From: Puia dinghuensis
Lineage (GTDB): Bacteria; Bacteroidota; Bacteroidia; Chitinophagales; Chitinophagaceae
Length of the DNA: 64,000 nt
Direction of reading: 5' to 3'
Assembly: GCF_014642875.1 (NCBI RefSeq)
Contig: NZ_BMJC01000001.1
Coordinates: forward strand, 911,335-975,334
Shown: positions 53,077 through 61,562 of the stretch, in pieces
Numbering within the stretch: position 1 is the first letter of the stretch
How the letters are laid out: every line of letters starts with the position of its first letter
Notes under the pieces: model-generated
What the model saw: the letters and a program-made list of their open reading frames with translations, nothing else
Told to the model about the DNA's origin: nothing
The model's database searches: none
Made by a program: the position numbers and the translations under genes

Positions 53077-53499
53077 TCACGTTGGAAGGACGGCTGGAAC
53101 ATTTCGAGCATCGACTACCTCGGTATTGGCTATGAAATCGCCGATTCTTTTACCCTTGTTATTGGAGATCATTACTATAAAGGCCAGAAAAACACAGCAT
53201 ACGGATTCAACCAAGTCGAATAAATGCCTTTTTATTACATCCGTCAGGGTCAAACGAGAACCGTCTGACTTTATAACCTTCAATCGCATCACCTTCTTGC
53301 CGATCGTTTGTCCTCGGAAATATTCCATGACAATGTAATAGCCGTAATAGGAAACGATAAATGCCAGAATAGCAACAGGACCATGTACGACTTCCTCCCC
53401 TGCAGCTTTCTTATGTTTAAATATCTGGAAATAAACGTCAAACAAAGCAGTTCCAAAAAAGAAATCAATAACGTAGGCGGCGCCGCGCTTCATTATCAT
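53077..53499 (-). CDS. RDD-family membrane protein
   Basis: 140 residues: the N-terminal RGAAYVIDFFFG (RDD Arg and Asp positions), GQTIGKKVMRLKVI after the second helix, and a third hydrophobic segment (LVESVCCVFLAFIVMI). RDD proteins are small three-helix membrane proteins, some linked to ion transport; function here is unknown. Last gene of a minus-strand run of small envelope genes. Confidence 0.82.
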   Translation of the reverse strand: MIMKRGAAYVIDFFFGTALFDVYFQIFKHKKAAGEEVVHGPVAILAFIVSYYGYYIVMEYFRGQTIGKKVMRLKVIKSDGSRLTLTDVIKRHLFDLVESVCCVFLAFIVMISNNKGKRIGDFIANTEVVDARNVPAVLPT

Positions 53500-53547
53500 A
53501 TTTTAATATTTTTGGTGAGTGATTCCGTCCTCTTAAATGTCATAGCT

Positions 53548-54162
53548 CTACGGCTTTGCTGTTGCGTCGTTGTATTTGTTGATTGCGCGGGAATATTTCT
53601 TTTTCTTCAGCAGGCTTTCCGCCTTTTCATTGTCTTTGACGATGGCTTCCAGGCTCTCAGCGGTAAGCCTGATCATAGGGCCCTCGCCCTGCCGGATATA
53701 CAACAGAAACTCATCGTCGATTTCATCCTCCGCCAATGCAGCGTACGCACTTAGAGGGCCCTGAATGGCCGGGAAGAGCCAGCAACTATCCGCCGGCAGA
53801 CCTTTATATTCCGTTACGCCGGATTTGTCCAGCCGCGAAATGGAAAGGGTTTGGGTGGGATAGATGCGTTTGGTACGCCCCGAGTCCGAACGCTTTACAG
53901 ACCTGTCCGTATACACAAGGAAGCGCGACGTCGAGTCGGCTTCGATCTTTGCGGTGATCAGCAGCGACGTGCTGTCTTTCAGCAGAACCATAAAGCGATG
54001 TTTCTGGCTTACCGTTCCATAATACCCATAGTTATTGTACATCGAGAAAGGCGAAAAGATCCTGGGGGTTTGGGGGGTGTAGTGATAATTGGGCATGGAC
54101 ATGTGCTGGGCCCGGCCAAACAGGAAAAGGGTGCAGAACAATGGAAGGAGGATGTTTTTCAT
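53548..54162 (-). CDS. Secreted hypothetical protein
   Basis: 204 residues from the ATG at 54162 (MKNILLPLFCTLFLFGRAQ signal peptide); this ATG overlaps the stop of the upstream gene as ATGA, which fixes the start. Mature protein begins with a Tyr/Pro-rich part (NYHYTPQTPRIFSPFSMYNN), then a beta-rich domain and a Lys-rich C-terminal helix (AESLLKKKKYSRAINKYND). No family recognised. Confidence 0.7.
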   Translation of the reverse strand: MKNILLPLFCTLFLFGRAQHMSMPNYHYTPQTPRIFSPFSMYNNYGYYGTVSQKHRFMVLLKDSTSLLITAKIEADSTSRFLVYTDRSVKRSDSGRTKRIYPTQTLSISRLDKSGVTEYKGLPADSCWLFPAIQGPLSAYAALAEDEIDDEFLLYIRQGEGPMIRLTAESLEAIVKDNEKAESLLKKKKYSRAINKYNDATAKP

Positions 54163-54422
54163 TTGAGAGGGGTTATTTTTTGCGAAATGATCATCGGTAC
54201 AAACAATAGAATGGCCAGCAAATAAGACACATTGCAAATGAGCTTGATTATTTTATTAGCCCCATTCTCGTCACGGCTGTAAAATTTGAAGAAACGAAGG
54301 GCTGCCATGCTTTTAAAATTCATAGCCAGTAAATCTTCTCCATTACTCAGTTCTAAATAAAAATGGGTTAAAAATTTTATTAAGAAGAGTAAATCAACAA
54401 CCACGACTAATCCATTATTCAT
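54159..54422 (-). CDS. Small membrane protein
   Basis: 87 residues with an N-terminal hydrophobic helix (LVVVVDLLFLIKFLTHF) and a C-terminal one (LICNVSYLLAILLFVPMII). Translationally coupled to the secreted protein gene by the ATGA overlap, which supports it being real. It resembles the exosortase-unrelated small membrane proteins found in such clusters; no family can be named. Confidence 0.6.
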   Translation of the reverse strand: MNNGLVVVVDLLFLIKFLTHFYLELSNGEDLLAMNFKSMAALRFFKFYSRDENGANKIIKLICNVSYLLAILLFVPMIISQKITPLK

Positions 54423-54473
54423 TTGAGAAGCTATTCTATGAGCAATTTCAACATATGGGAACCATATTGGCCA

Positions 54474-54986
54474 TTAATGAATATTTTCAACCTTCCAATC
54501 ACCGCCTTTTTCCTTTACCACGTAAACTTCCAAATCCCTGAATTTTTTGCTTCCCTTTACGATCAGGCTTATGTCGGCAGACCCTTCCTCACCACCCTGA
54601 TCGGAAGAAACCTCCATACCCCCGGAGTAGGTAAACCCAAACCCCCGGATATCCCCCATTTCCCGTTTCAGGGAATCATTGGTCAATATATAATTCTTGG
54701 CGGTCCGCACCGCATCAGAATTGTTCATGACAATATTGATTATTACTATAAGAACAATCGCCAGCAGCGATAGCCCTACGCCTATTTTTTCCCCAATGGC
54801 CTTCCTGCCTGTTTCTCTTTTTACTTTAATCCTTTTGACCAGTAAAAGTGCAAGACCGATGATAAAAACAACCCAACCAAAAGTGTCACTCTCCCAAAAG
54901 AAATCGACATGTAAAGGCCGGCAAAGAAAGCCATAGGCGATTACAATAATTCCGATAAACAGCATTAACCTTATGAATTTAGACAT
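54474..54986 (-). CDS. Coa1/TIM21-like membrane protein
   Basis: 170 residues: two membrane helices (about 6-22 and 37-50, plus a third at 75-88), followed by a domain starting NSDAVRTAKNYILTNDSL and ending LEVYVVKEKGGDWKVENI, with the alpha/beta pattern of Coa1/TIM21-like domains (cytochrome oxidase assembly factor 1 in mitochondria). In bacteria the role is unresolved. Same-strand cluster with the neighbouring small envelope genes. Confidence 0.7.
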   Translation of the reverse strand: MSKFIRLMLFIGIIVIAYGFLCRPLHVDFFWESDTFGWVVFIIGLALLLVKRIKVKRETGRKAIGEKIGVGLSLLAIVLIVIINIVMNNSDAVRTAKNYILTNDSLKREMGDIRGFGFTYSGGMEVSSDQGGEEGSADISLIVKGSKKFRDLEVYVVKEKGGDWKVENIH

Positions 54987-55000
54987 AAATCGATATTTAA

Positions 55001-55243
55001 CTACTTACTCTGCAGCCATTTATCCTTCCATTCGGCCGGCCACCGGTGATCGTTTCGGATCATATCGGGTATATATTTGTCGATGATCACTCCTTCATAA
55101 CCCCTTTTAATTTCCTTGATGTAGTTGTCCGGATTAGTCATTTGGTAACGAAACAATATGCCCATGCCAACAACTAAAAGAATCATCCACACCCGCTTGT
55201 ACTTAGAAAAAATGTGTTTCATCTGCATTGTTCCATGTTTCAT
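55001..55243 (-). CDS. Small single-span membrane protein
   Basis: 80 residues. The ATG at 55243 overlaps the upstream stop as ATGA, so I keep this start. One membrane helix (about 19-33, VWMILLVVGMGILF) is followed by a short soluble tail (RGYEGVIIDKYIPDMIRNDHRWP). It looks like an abbreviated relative of the preceding gene's product; no function known. Confidence 0.6.
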   Translation of the reverse strand: MKHGTMQMKHIFSKYKRVWMILLVVGMGILFRYQMTNPDNYIKEIKRGYEGVIIDKYIPDMIRNDHRWPAEWKDKWLQSK

Positions 55244-55701
55244 TTGGGTGAATGATCATTCGGCCCACCTGTTATCCATTCATAATATTCAAATCCCCGG
55301 TATTTCGGGGAGTGAAAAGTATCCCCCTTATCTATGAAGTCAAATACCATATACCGGCTCGTATCGAGATGAATCTCATAGTTGTCATTTTTTATCGGAA
55401 ATTCAAACTTTAGATCCCGACCATCATTGGGTAGCCAATTGACCTGTAAAGCCATTTGTGAATTGGGATGAGTTTTTACATAATTGGTGTCAGGCAGAGA
55501 CGACGAAGTCCATTTTCCGGGAATAATGTACATTTCATTGTTGTCCATAAACACTTTGGGATAAAACACTGTCAGCGTTTTACCATCGTTGCCCAGGCTA
55601 TGCAAATAGACCCAGTGCGGTTTTGCTGTGATCAAAGCATATACATAGCATCCACCAAACATCAAAACAAGGGCGGCAACTATAAACAGCCATATTTTCA
55701 T
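55240..55701 (-). CDS. Membrane-anchored or lipoprotein hypothetical
   Basis: 153 residues with an N-terminal hydrophobic segment (IWLFIVAALVLMFGGCYVYAL) that is either a signal anchor or a lipoprotein leader (FGGC, Cys18). The rest is soluble and aromatic-rich (FDFIDKGDTFHSPKYRGFEYYEW). Coupled to the next gene by a 4-bp overlap. First gene of the small-envelope-protein cluster. Confidence 0.65.
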   Translation of the reverse strand: MKIWLFIVAALVLMFGGCYVYALITAKPHWVYLHSLGNDGKTLTVFYPKVFMDNNEMYIIPGKWTSSSLPDTNYVKTHPNSQMALQVNWLPNDGRDLKFEFPIKNDNYEIHLDTSRYMVFDFIDKGDTFHSPKYRGFEYYEWITGGPNDHSPK

Positions 55702-56006
55702 GGTACGAACATCGATTATAGGTTATAGTTAGGGTAATATAATGCATCGAACTTAGGAAATATACGGATAAAGTAAAAGCACTTCATCGTCAATTTTTTG
55801 CATCGCACCACAAAGTCCGATACTATGCAGACAGATTACTGCACGGCCATAAGAGAAAACGACGCGGCTATCAGTAAATCGAGCACGACGAATAAATCTA
55901 GCCCTGCCGCCGAAAAAAAAGGTATAAATAAAATATCTGCACCTTTTCCGCGTTTTATGATGGACCCTCAGGCAGCAACAACCTCTACAAATCCATTCCG
56001 AAGAAG
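55702..56006. other. Intergenic spacer before the S8 protease gene
   Basis: 305 bp, AT-rich on the left. No clear promoter pair. A Ser/Thr-rich frame from the ATG at 55825 runs 61 codons and its TGA overlaps the TTG start of the protease gene (TTGA); I regard it as a weak candidate for a coupled small ORF and do not call it a gene. TATCTGCACC at 55935-55944 is a near but defective relative of the -7 box. Confidence 0.4.
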
Positions 56007-59000
56007 TTGATAACCAAAACGTTACATACCACGCGCCTTTCCCTTTTTCTTTTTCCCTTATTACTCCTGCTGCTGACTGTGCATGCCCAGAAGGGAAAGA
56101 AGCTGCCTCCCGGGGGTGTTCATTTCAGGAATGGCCTTCTCAAAGCTCAAAGGAATATCGCCAATGGCACCCTACGCAGGGATTCGCTGCGTGCGGCCCA
56201 TTTCAACGGTCAATATTATGTTCTGGTCCAGTTCGACCTGTTGCCGGATTCCCTCCACCGTGCGGAGATGGCCGGCGCCGGTGTGCGGCTCTTCGATTAT
56301 GTAGCCGACAGGACTTATCTCGCGGAAGTCCGGGAAAGTTTTGCAACGGATGAATTGAAGCGATATGCGGTAAGCGGCATTTTCCGGTTGCCTTCCGCCT
56401 TCAAAATCTCCCAACGCCTTCGTGATAACTTACAGGAATATCTCCACGACCCCGACAAACTGGTCGCCGTGGGTTATTTCGGCAACATCCCGATCGAGGA
56501 GGTGCATAAAGGGATCACCGCCACGGGAGCCGTTATCGAGCCGGCAAAGCTGAAGCCCCCCCGCGTGCTTTTTGTAAGGGTGCCGGATGCCACGGTTCTG
56601 CAAAGACTATCCGACCTACCCTATGTCAGCTTCCTGGCCTCCCAGCCCATGAAACCAAGGATATTGAATTATAACAACCGGGGCGCCCATGGCGCAGATG
56701 CGCTTGGAGCCACTTCCGGCAGACATCTCCTGGGCGACGGGGTGGTCGTGGGCGTCGGTGACGACTCCGACCCTTCCACCCATATCGACTTCAAAGGCCG
56801 GCTAATCGAACGCAACTCCCAAGCCGCCAACTTTCATGGGACCCATGTCTCGGGTACGGTTGGCGGCGGCGGCATCGTTAACCCGATGTACCAGGGCATG
56901 GCGCCGCGCTCCACTATCATCAGCCAGTTCTTCGACGATATCCTGCACAATGCCTCCACCTATGTCAACGACTACGACATGGTGCTGACCAGCAATTCCT
57001 ACACCTACTATCCCGGCGGCTGTTTGTATGAAGGGGAATACGACCCGCTCGCTTACTATGTCGACGGGCTTTCCTGGCAATACCCATACCTCCTGCATAG
57101 CTTTGCTTCCGGCAATGACGGCTCCAGTACCTGTAGTCCTTACCCCCTGCAATACGGTACCATCAAATCAGGCTACCAGTCGTCAAAGAATACGCTGGTG
57201 GTAGGCAACATCGATGATTATAACAACTATATCATCAACAATGGCTCGAGTTGCGGGCCCACGCTCGACGGCCGGGTGAAACCGGAGATCGTCGCGGGCG
57301 GCTCGGCCATTACTTCGACCGTTCCCAATAACAGTTATGCCCAGGGATGGGGTACGAGCATGGCCTGTCCCACCGTCGCCGGTACCATCGCGCTGCTCGA
57401 AGAGCGTTATCGTCAATTGTATGGCAGCGACGCACCCGCTCCCCTGCTAAAGGCGCTGGTCTGTAATACGGCGACCGACCTGGGCAATCCCGGTCCGGAC
57501 TTTGTGTTCGGCTATGGTTCGATCAACGGCCTTGCCGCCGTGAAGGCGATGGAAGGCGGGCAATTCGGTTTCAATTCGATAAGCAATGGCGGCAACCTCA
57601 GCTTCGGCCTGCCGGTGCCCTCTGGCCTGGCGCAACTGCGGGTCATGCTCTATTGGGCAGACTATCCGGCAGCGCCCTATTCCGCAACCGCCCTTGTAAA
57701 TAATCTCGATCTGACGGTGACGGATCCCACTTCTACCCTGCATCATCCGCTTGTCCTGAATCCCGCCCCGGCCCATGTCAAAGACAATGCCGTGGAAGGA
57801 GTGGACAGCATCAACAATATCGAACAGGTGGTGATCAACCACCCCACCGGTGGGACCTACAACCTCGCCATCAACGGAACCAGCGTCCCCTATGGGCCAC
57901 AGCCCTTCGTCATCGTCTACCAGTTCGTCCAGCCTACACTGACCCTGGAATATCCGGTTGGCAACGAGACCTGGGTTCCCCTGTACAACGAATATATCCG
58001 CTGGGACGCCAACGACGGAAGTTCAAACACTTTTACCATCGATTATAGCATCGACAACGGCACTACCTGGACCACCATCAACAATGCAGTGCCTTCCACC
58101 AGCCGGTTGTATAAATGGAACACCCCAAGCGTAGTGACCAACCAGGCCCTTATCCGTGTCACCCGTAACGGCACCGGCGTCAGCGACCAGAGCACCTATC
58201 CGTTTACCATTCTCGGGCAACCGTTTGTCAATGTCACCAACCCCTGTCAGGGCTATGCGCAGTTGAGCTGGGCCGCTATCCCATCGGCGACAAGCTATGA
58301 CATCCTGCAGCTCATCGGCGATACGATGGTCAAAGTCGGCAACACCAGCAGTACAAGCTACCTGCTGGGCAATCTCAGCCGGGACAGCACCTACTGGCTG
58401 GGAGTAAGGGCCGTCAGCGGCACCTTTTCGGGCCGGCGGTCGATTTCCGTGCAAGTCTCTCCTTCCGGCGGAGCCTGTTCCCTCAGCGCCCTGGACAACG
58501 ACTATACCGTGGATTCGCTCATCGGCCTCACTACCGGCCGGCTCTTCACTTCCACGCAACTTACCGCCACCACTCCTATCCAGGTGGAGGTTAAGAACCT
58601 GGGTACCATTCCTTCGGGTTCACACTTCACCATGTCTTACAGCATCAATGGGGGTACTCCCGTCAGCGAGACGAATACCAATGTCATTGCTGCCAACGGC
58701 GGAACATCGAATTATACGTTCACCCATACCGCCGACTTTTCGGCGCCCGGAACATACACCCTGCAGGTGTGGGTATCTTATCCCGGCGACCCGCAATTGG
58801 GCAACGATACCCTGACCACAGTGATCAGTCAGCTGACCAATGCCCCCATCACCCTCAGCTATTCCTTCACCGAGGGTTTTGAATCGGCTGCAGCAGGCAC
58901 TTATACTAATCCCACGCGGGGATTCACCGGGCTCGACCGCTGCGACTTCTTCGCCAGCAACACCAATGGCCGGGCAAGGACATTCGTCAACACCGGGTTT

Positions 59001-61349
59001 GCCCGCACGGGCAACCGCTGCGCAACGCTTGACCAGGCGCATGCCGCAACGGTGACCGCCGCCGACAGCCTGATCATGACCTTCAACCTGTCCAGTTACA
59101 CCACAAGCGACCAGGTCTGGCTGGATTTCTATTACCGCAACCAGGGTAACGACACCGGCTTCAGCGCCAATAAGGTCTGGATCCGGGGGAATGACCAGGC
59201 AGCCTGGCTGCCCGCCTATATCCTGGACACCAGTATCAGCAACATCGGCATCTACCAGCCATCGGCGCATATCGACATCACGGGAATGCTGAAGAAAGCC
59301 ACACCCGTCCAGGCGTTGGGCAGCAGCTTCCAGGTCAAATTTGGCGAACAAGGCTATACTTCCACCAATGATGTCGTCACCGACGGAACGCTGGACAACG
59401 GCTATATCTTCGACGACATCACCCTTACCAGGGGCGTGAACGATATCGGGGTCCGTGCGCTTGTTACCCCCGATCCTATCAATGAGTGCGCCCTATCGGC
59501 CACAACCGCCATAAGCGTCCGGGTAAGAAACTATAGCAATCTCACCGCCACCAATATTCCGGTGACCTACTCGATCAACGGCACAACGGTGAGCGAGACC
59601 ATCCCGTCCATCAACGCGGGCGATTCCATCGTCTATACCTTTACCCACACCGCAGATATGTCCGCTTATCAGGCGTATACCATCACTGCCTGGGTGCACT
59701 ACCCCGGGGATACCTATTCGCTAAACGACACCCTGCCTACCCTGATCATCCGGACCTCGCCGCTGATCTCCACCTTCCCCTACCTGGAAGGGTTCGAGAG
59801 CAGTGACGGCAACTGGTACACCGGCGGCATCAACAGCAGCTGGCAATGGGGCGCGCCGCAGAAGACGATCATCAACAAAGCCGCCAACGGATCAAATTGC
59901 TGGGTCACCAGCCTCACCGGAGACTATAAAAACAACGAGCTGTCCTATCTCTATTCACCGTGTTTCGACCTGAGCAGTCTCACCAGCCCTGTCTTCTCCT
60001 TTAGCCATATCTTTCGGACGGAAGACGACTGTGACTGCGATTACCACTGGGCAGAGTATACCACCGATGGGGTCAACTGGATAAAGCTGGGCAGTGTCGG
60101 CTCAGGTACCAACTGGTATGACGACAGCCTCAAACAGTCCTGGCAGAAATCCTATACCAAATGGCATGTCAGCAGCTATGATGTTCCGGTGAATGCGCCC
60201 AAGGTACGGTTCCGCATCGTGATGAGCAGCGACCCCGCCACTACCTATGAAGGGATTGGTGTCGACGATGTCCATGTCTTCGACAAGGCTTCCGTTTACA
60301 AAGGCGCCGATGACAGCCTCGCCCTGCCCGTCAGCGGCAGCAGCTGGATCAATTTCGACATTGGCGGCCATCGCGTCGCATCCATTAATCCCAACGGTCA
60401 GAACCTCGGCCTCACCAACGTAAAGGTCTTCTTCAACAATACAGCATCCGTCCGTCACGATTCGACCCAATACTTCCTCGACAGAGATCTGGTGATCCAG
60501 CCCGCCAACCAGCCCGACAGCAATGTCGGCATCCGGTATTACTTCCTGGACAGCGAAGCGGTCAAGCTCATCAACGCCACGGGTTGTCCCGCCTGCAAGA
60601 CCATCCCCGACGCCTATCAATCCGGCGTCACGCAATTCAGCAGCCCCTACCCGGCAGAAGAGGACAGCACGTTGTTCAACGACAGCGTCGGGGTCTTCCA
60701 ATTCCATGCGCCGCATGCACAAGTCAGCATCATCCCCAACGACAACGGCTATTATGCAGAATACCAGGTCAACGGGTTCTCCGAATTCTGGATCAACAGC
60801 AGCAAACCGACGGATAGCGCCAAACCTCCCGTCATGACCCTGTCCTTCACCGCGGTGAATTCCGGTGGTGATGGCCTGCTGCAATGGAGCACCACCGAAG
60901 CCTATGGCATCATCAGGTTTGTCATCGAAAAGAGTACCGACAGCATCCATTTCACCGCCCTCGACTCCGTCGCCGCAGCGGGAAATGGCGCCGGCCTTCA
61001 TAGCTACCAATATACGGATACCCACCTGGACACCGGGACCAACTATTACCGGCTAAGGGAAGTGAACCAGAATGGCAGCTATACCTATTCCCCCGTCCGA
61101 AGCGTCCAGGGCCCCTCGGGCGGTGTCGTCATCTACCCCAATCCCGTGCCTCATGCGCTGATCCACATCAATACTGCGGCTAATGCCCGACGCGTCCGGC
61201 TGATCGACGTTGCCGGCAAGGTTATCCTCGAGGAAGAGCTCAAAGGCACCCTCAATACCCTGCATGTCGGCAGTGTGGCAACGGGCATTTACTTCCTCCA
61301 GGTGGACACCGATTCCGGGGTCACACTACAAAAAATCTTAATAAAATAA
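56007..61349 (+). CDS. Large secreted S8 (subtilisin-like) protease with T9SS signal
   Basis: 1780 residues. The only usable start before the signal peptide (LSLFLFPLLLLLLTVHAQ) is TTG at 56007; no ATG occurs in the open frame. The S8 triad is Asp252 (VGVGDDSD), His277 (FHGTHVSGTV) and Ser450 (WGTSMACPTVAG). After the catalytic domain come a beta-jelly-roll, fibronectin/CARDB-like domains (about 780-900, repeated near 1180), a MAM/laminin-G-like pair (VNTGFARTGN..., SHIFRTEDDCDCDYHW) and a T9SS type A domain (VVIYPNPVPH, GIYFLQVDTDSG). Expected to be exported by T9SS and to degrade external protein. Confidence 0.9.
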   Translation: MITKTLHTTRLSLFLFPLLLLLLTVHAQKGKKLPPGGVHFRNGLLKAQRNIANGTLRRDSLRAAHFNGQYYVLVQFDLLPDSLHRAEMAGAGVRLFDYVADRTYLAEVRESFATDELKRYAVSGIFRLPSAFKISQRLRDNLQEYLHDPDKLVAVGYFGNIPIEEVHKGITATGAVIEPAKLKPPRVLFVRVPDATVLQRLSDLPYVSFLASQPMKPRILNYNNRGAHGADALGATSGRHLLGDGVVVGVGDDSDPSTHIDFKGRLIERNSQAANFHGTHVSGTVGGGGIVNPMYQGMAPRSTIISQFFDDILHNASTYVNDYDMVLTSNSYTYYPGGCLYEGEYDPLAYYVDGLSWQYPYLLHSFASGNDGSSTCSPYPLQYGTIKSGYQSSKNTLVVGNIDDYNNYIINNGSSCGPTLDGRVKPEIVAGGSAITSTVPNNSYAQGWGTSMACPTVAGTIALLEERYRQLYGSDAPAPLLKALVCNTATDLGNPGPDFVFGYGSINGLAAVKAMEGGQFGFNSISNGGNLSFGLPVPSGLAQLRVMLYWADYPAAPYSATALVNNLDLTVTDPTSTLHHPLVLNPAPAHVKDNAVEGVDSINNIEQVVINHPTGGTYNLAINGTSVPYGPQPFVIVYQFVQPTLTLEYPVGNETWVPLYNEYIRWDANDGSSNTFTIDYSIDNGTTWTTINNAVPSTSRLYKWNTPSVVTNQALIRVTRNGTGVSDQSTYPFTILGQPFVNVTNPCQGYAQLSWAAIPSATSYDILQLIGDTMVKVGNTSSTSYLLGNLSRDSTYWLGVRAVSGTFSGRRSISVQVSPSGGACSLSALDNDYTVDSLIGLTTGRLFTSTQLTATTPIQVEVKNLGTIPSGSHFTMSYSINGGTPVSETNTNVIAANGGTSNYTFTHTADFSAPGTYTLQVWVSYPGDPQLGNDTLTTVISQLTNAPITLSYSFTEGFESAAAGTYTNPTRGFTGLDRCDFFASNTNGRARTFVNTGFARTGNRCATLDQAHAATVTAADSLIMTFNLSSYTTSDQVWLDFYYRNQGNDTGFSANKVWIRGNDQAAWLPAYILDTSISNIGIYQPSAHIDITGMLKKATPVQALGSSFQVKFGEQGYTSTNDVVTDGTLDNGYIFDDITLTRGVNDIGVRALVTPDPINECALSATTAISVRVRNYSNLTATNIPVTYSINGTTVSETIPSINAGDSIVYTFTHTADMSAYQAYTITAWVHYPGDTYSLNDTLPTLIIRTSPLISTFPYLEGFESSDGNWYTGGINSSWQWGAPQKTIINKAANGSNCWVTSLTGDYKNNELSYLYSPCFDLSSLTSPVFSFSHIFRTEDDCDCDYHWAEYTTDGVNWIKLGSVGSGTNWYDDSLKQSWQKSYTKWHVSSYDVPVNAPKVRFRIVMSSDPATTYEGIGVDDVHVFDKASVYKGADDSLALPVSGSSWINFDIGGHRVASINPNGQNLGLTNVKVFFNNTASVRHDSTQYFLDRDLVIQPANQPDSNVGIRYYFLDSEAVKLINATGCPACKTIPDAYQSGVTQFSSPYPAEEDSTLFNDSVGVFQFHAPHAQVSIIPNDNGYYAEYQVNGFSEFWINSSKPTDSAKPPVMTLSFTAVNSGGDGLLQWSTTEAYGIIRFVIEKSTDSIHFTALDSVAAAGNGAGLHSYQYTDTHLDTGTNYYRLREVNQNGSYTYSPVRSVQGPSGGVVIYPNPVPHALIHINTAANARRVRLIDVAGKVILEEELKGTLNTLHVGSVATGIYFLQVDTDSGVTLQKILIK

Positions 61350-61389
61350 AAAAATTAGCGCGGGATAGTGATTTTTTATGTATATGTCC

Positions 61390-61397
61390 TATCTTTG
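61390..61397 (+). promoter_or_regulatory. -7 box of the sulfate assimilation operon
   Basis: TATCTTTG matches TAnnTTTG exactly. Transcription should start near 61403, only a few nucleotides before the ATG of the leader peptide at 61407, so the leader ORF would be almost leaderless. The -33 region is weak. Same box as upstream of the helicase gene. Confidence 0.6.
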
Positions 61398-61406
61398 TCC
61401 ACAACA

Positions 61407-61499
61407 ATGGTAGACAATAACATGACAACGCATTCATTCTGCACTCTGTATCTCTCCTTCGCTTCCAACAACAAGTCTTGTTGTTGCTGTTGTTGTTGA
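61407..61499 (+). CDS. Poly-cysteine leader peptide of the cys operon
   Basis: A 30-codon ORF starting ATG at 61407 (or ATG at 61422) and reading MVDNNMTTHSFCTLYLSF then ASNNKS followed by six consecutive Cys codons (TGT TGT TGC TGT TGT TGT, 61479-61496) and TGA. It lies between the promoter box and cysH, whose products make the sulfide for cysteine. Runs of codons for the end product are the hallmark of ribosome-mediated attenuation; poly-Cys upstream ORFs are known in actinobacteria. Ribosome stalling at these codons under cysteine limitation would signal need. It is in the same frame as cysH with one stop between. Confidence 0.75.
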   Translation: MVDNNMTTHSFCTLYLSFASNNKSCCCCCC

Positions 61500-61562
61500 T
61501 CCCCAGACATCTACCACCACCGCCTGCACAGGCATTTCAGAATCAACCACCACCACCGGATC
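61466..61562 (+). promoter_or_regulatory. Attenuator-like leader between poly-Cys codons and cysH
   Basis: CAACAACAA (61466-61474) can pair with TTGTTGTTG at 61478-61486 or, alternatively, at 61490-61498, both within the Cys codons. GTTGAT (61495-61500) can pair with ATCAAC (61542-61547), and GATCC (61498-61502) with GGATC (61558-61562) touching the cysH start. The stretch 61500-61557 is G-poor and rich in CCA, as a Rho-loading site would be. No T-run terminator is present, so translational or Rho-dependent control is more likely than an intrinsic terminator. Confidence 0.55.

Noticed and set aside
55825-56010. 61-codon Ser/Thr-rich frame before the S8 protease
   Set aside because: No domain, low complexity and no clear promoter; kept only as a remark on the TTG start.
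60102-61025. A 307-codon minus-strand frame opposite the protease gene
   Set aside because: Composition and lack of motifs mark it as antisense to the T9SS protease.
61497-61533. TGA after the Cys run as a selenocysteine codon, with the small hairpin at 61522-61533 as a bacterial SECIS
   Set aside because: The hairpin is only 4 bp and its loop lies too far from the TGA with no SECIS-like loop; no Sec machinery is visible. A normal stop of a leader peptide explains the data better.
61398-61562. SAM or other sulfur riboswitch upstream of cysH
   Set aside because: No recognisable riboswitch architecture; most of the leader is occupied by the poly-Cys ORF and a CCA-rich stretch.
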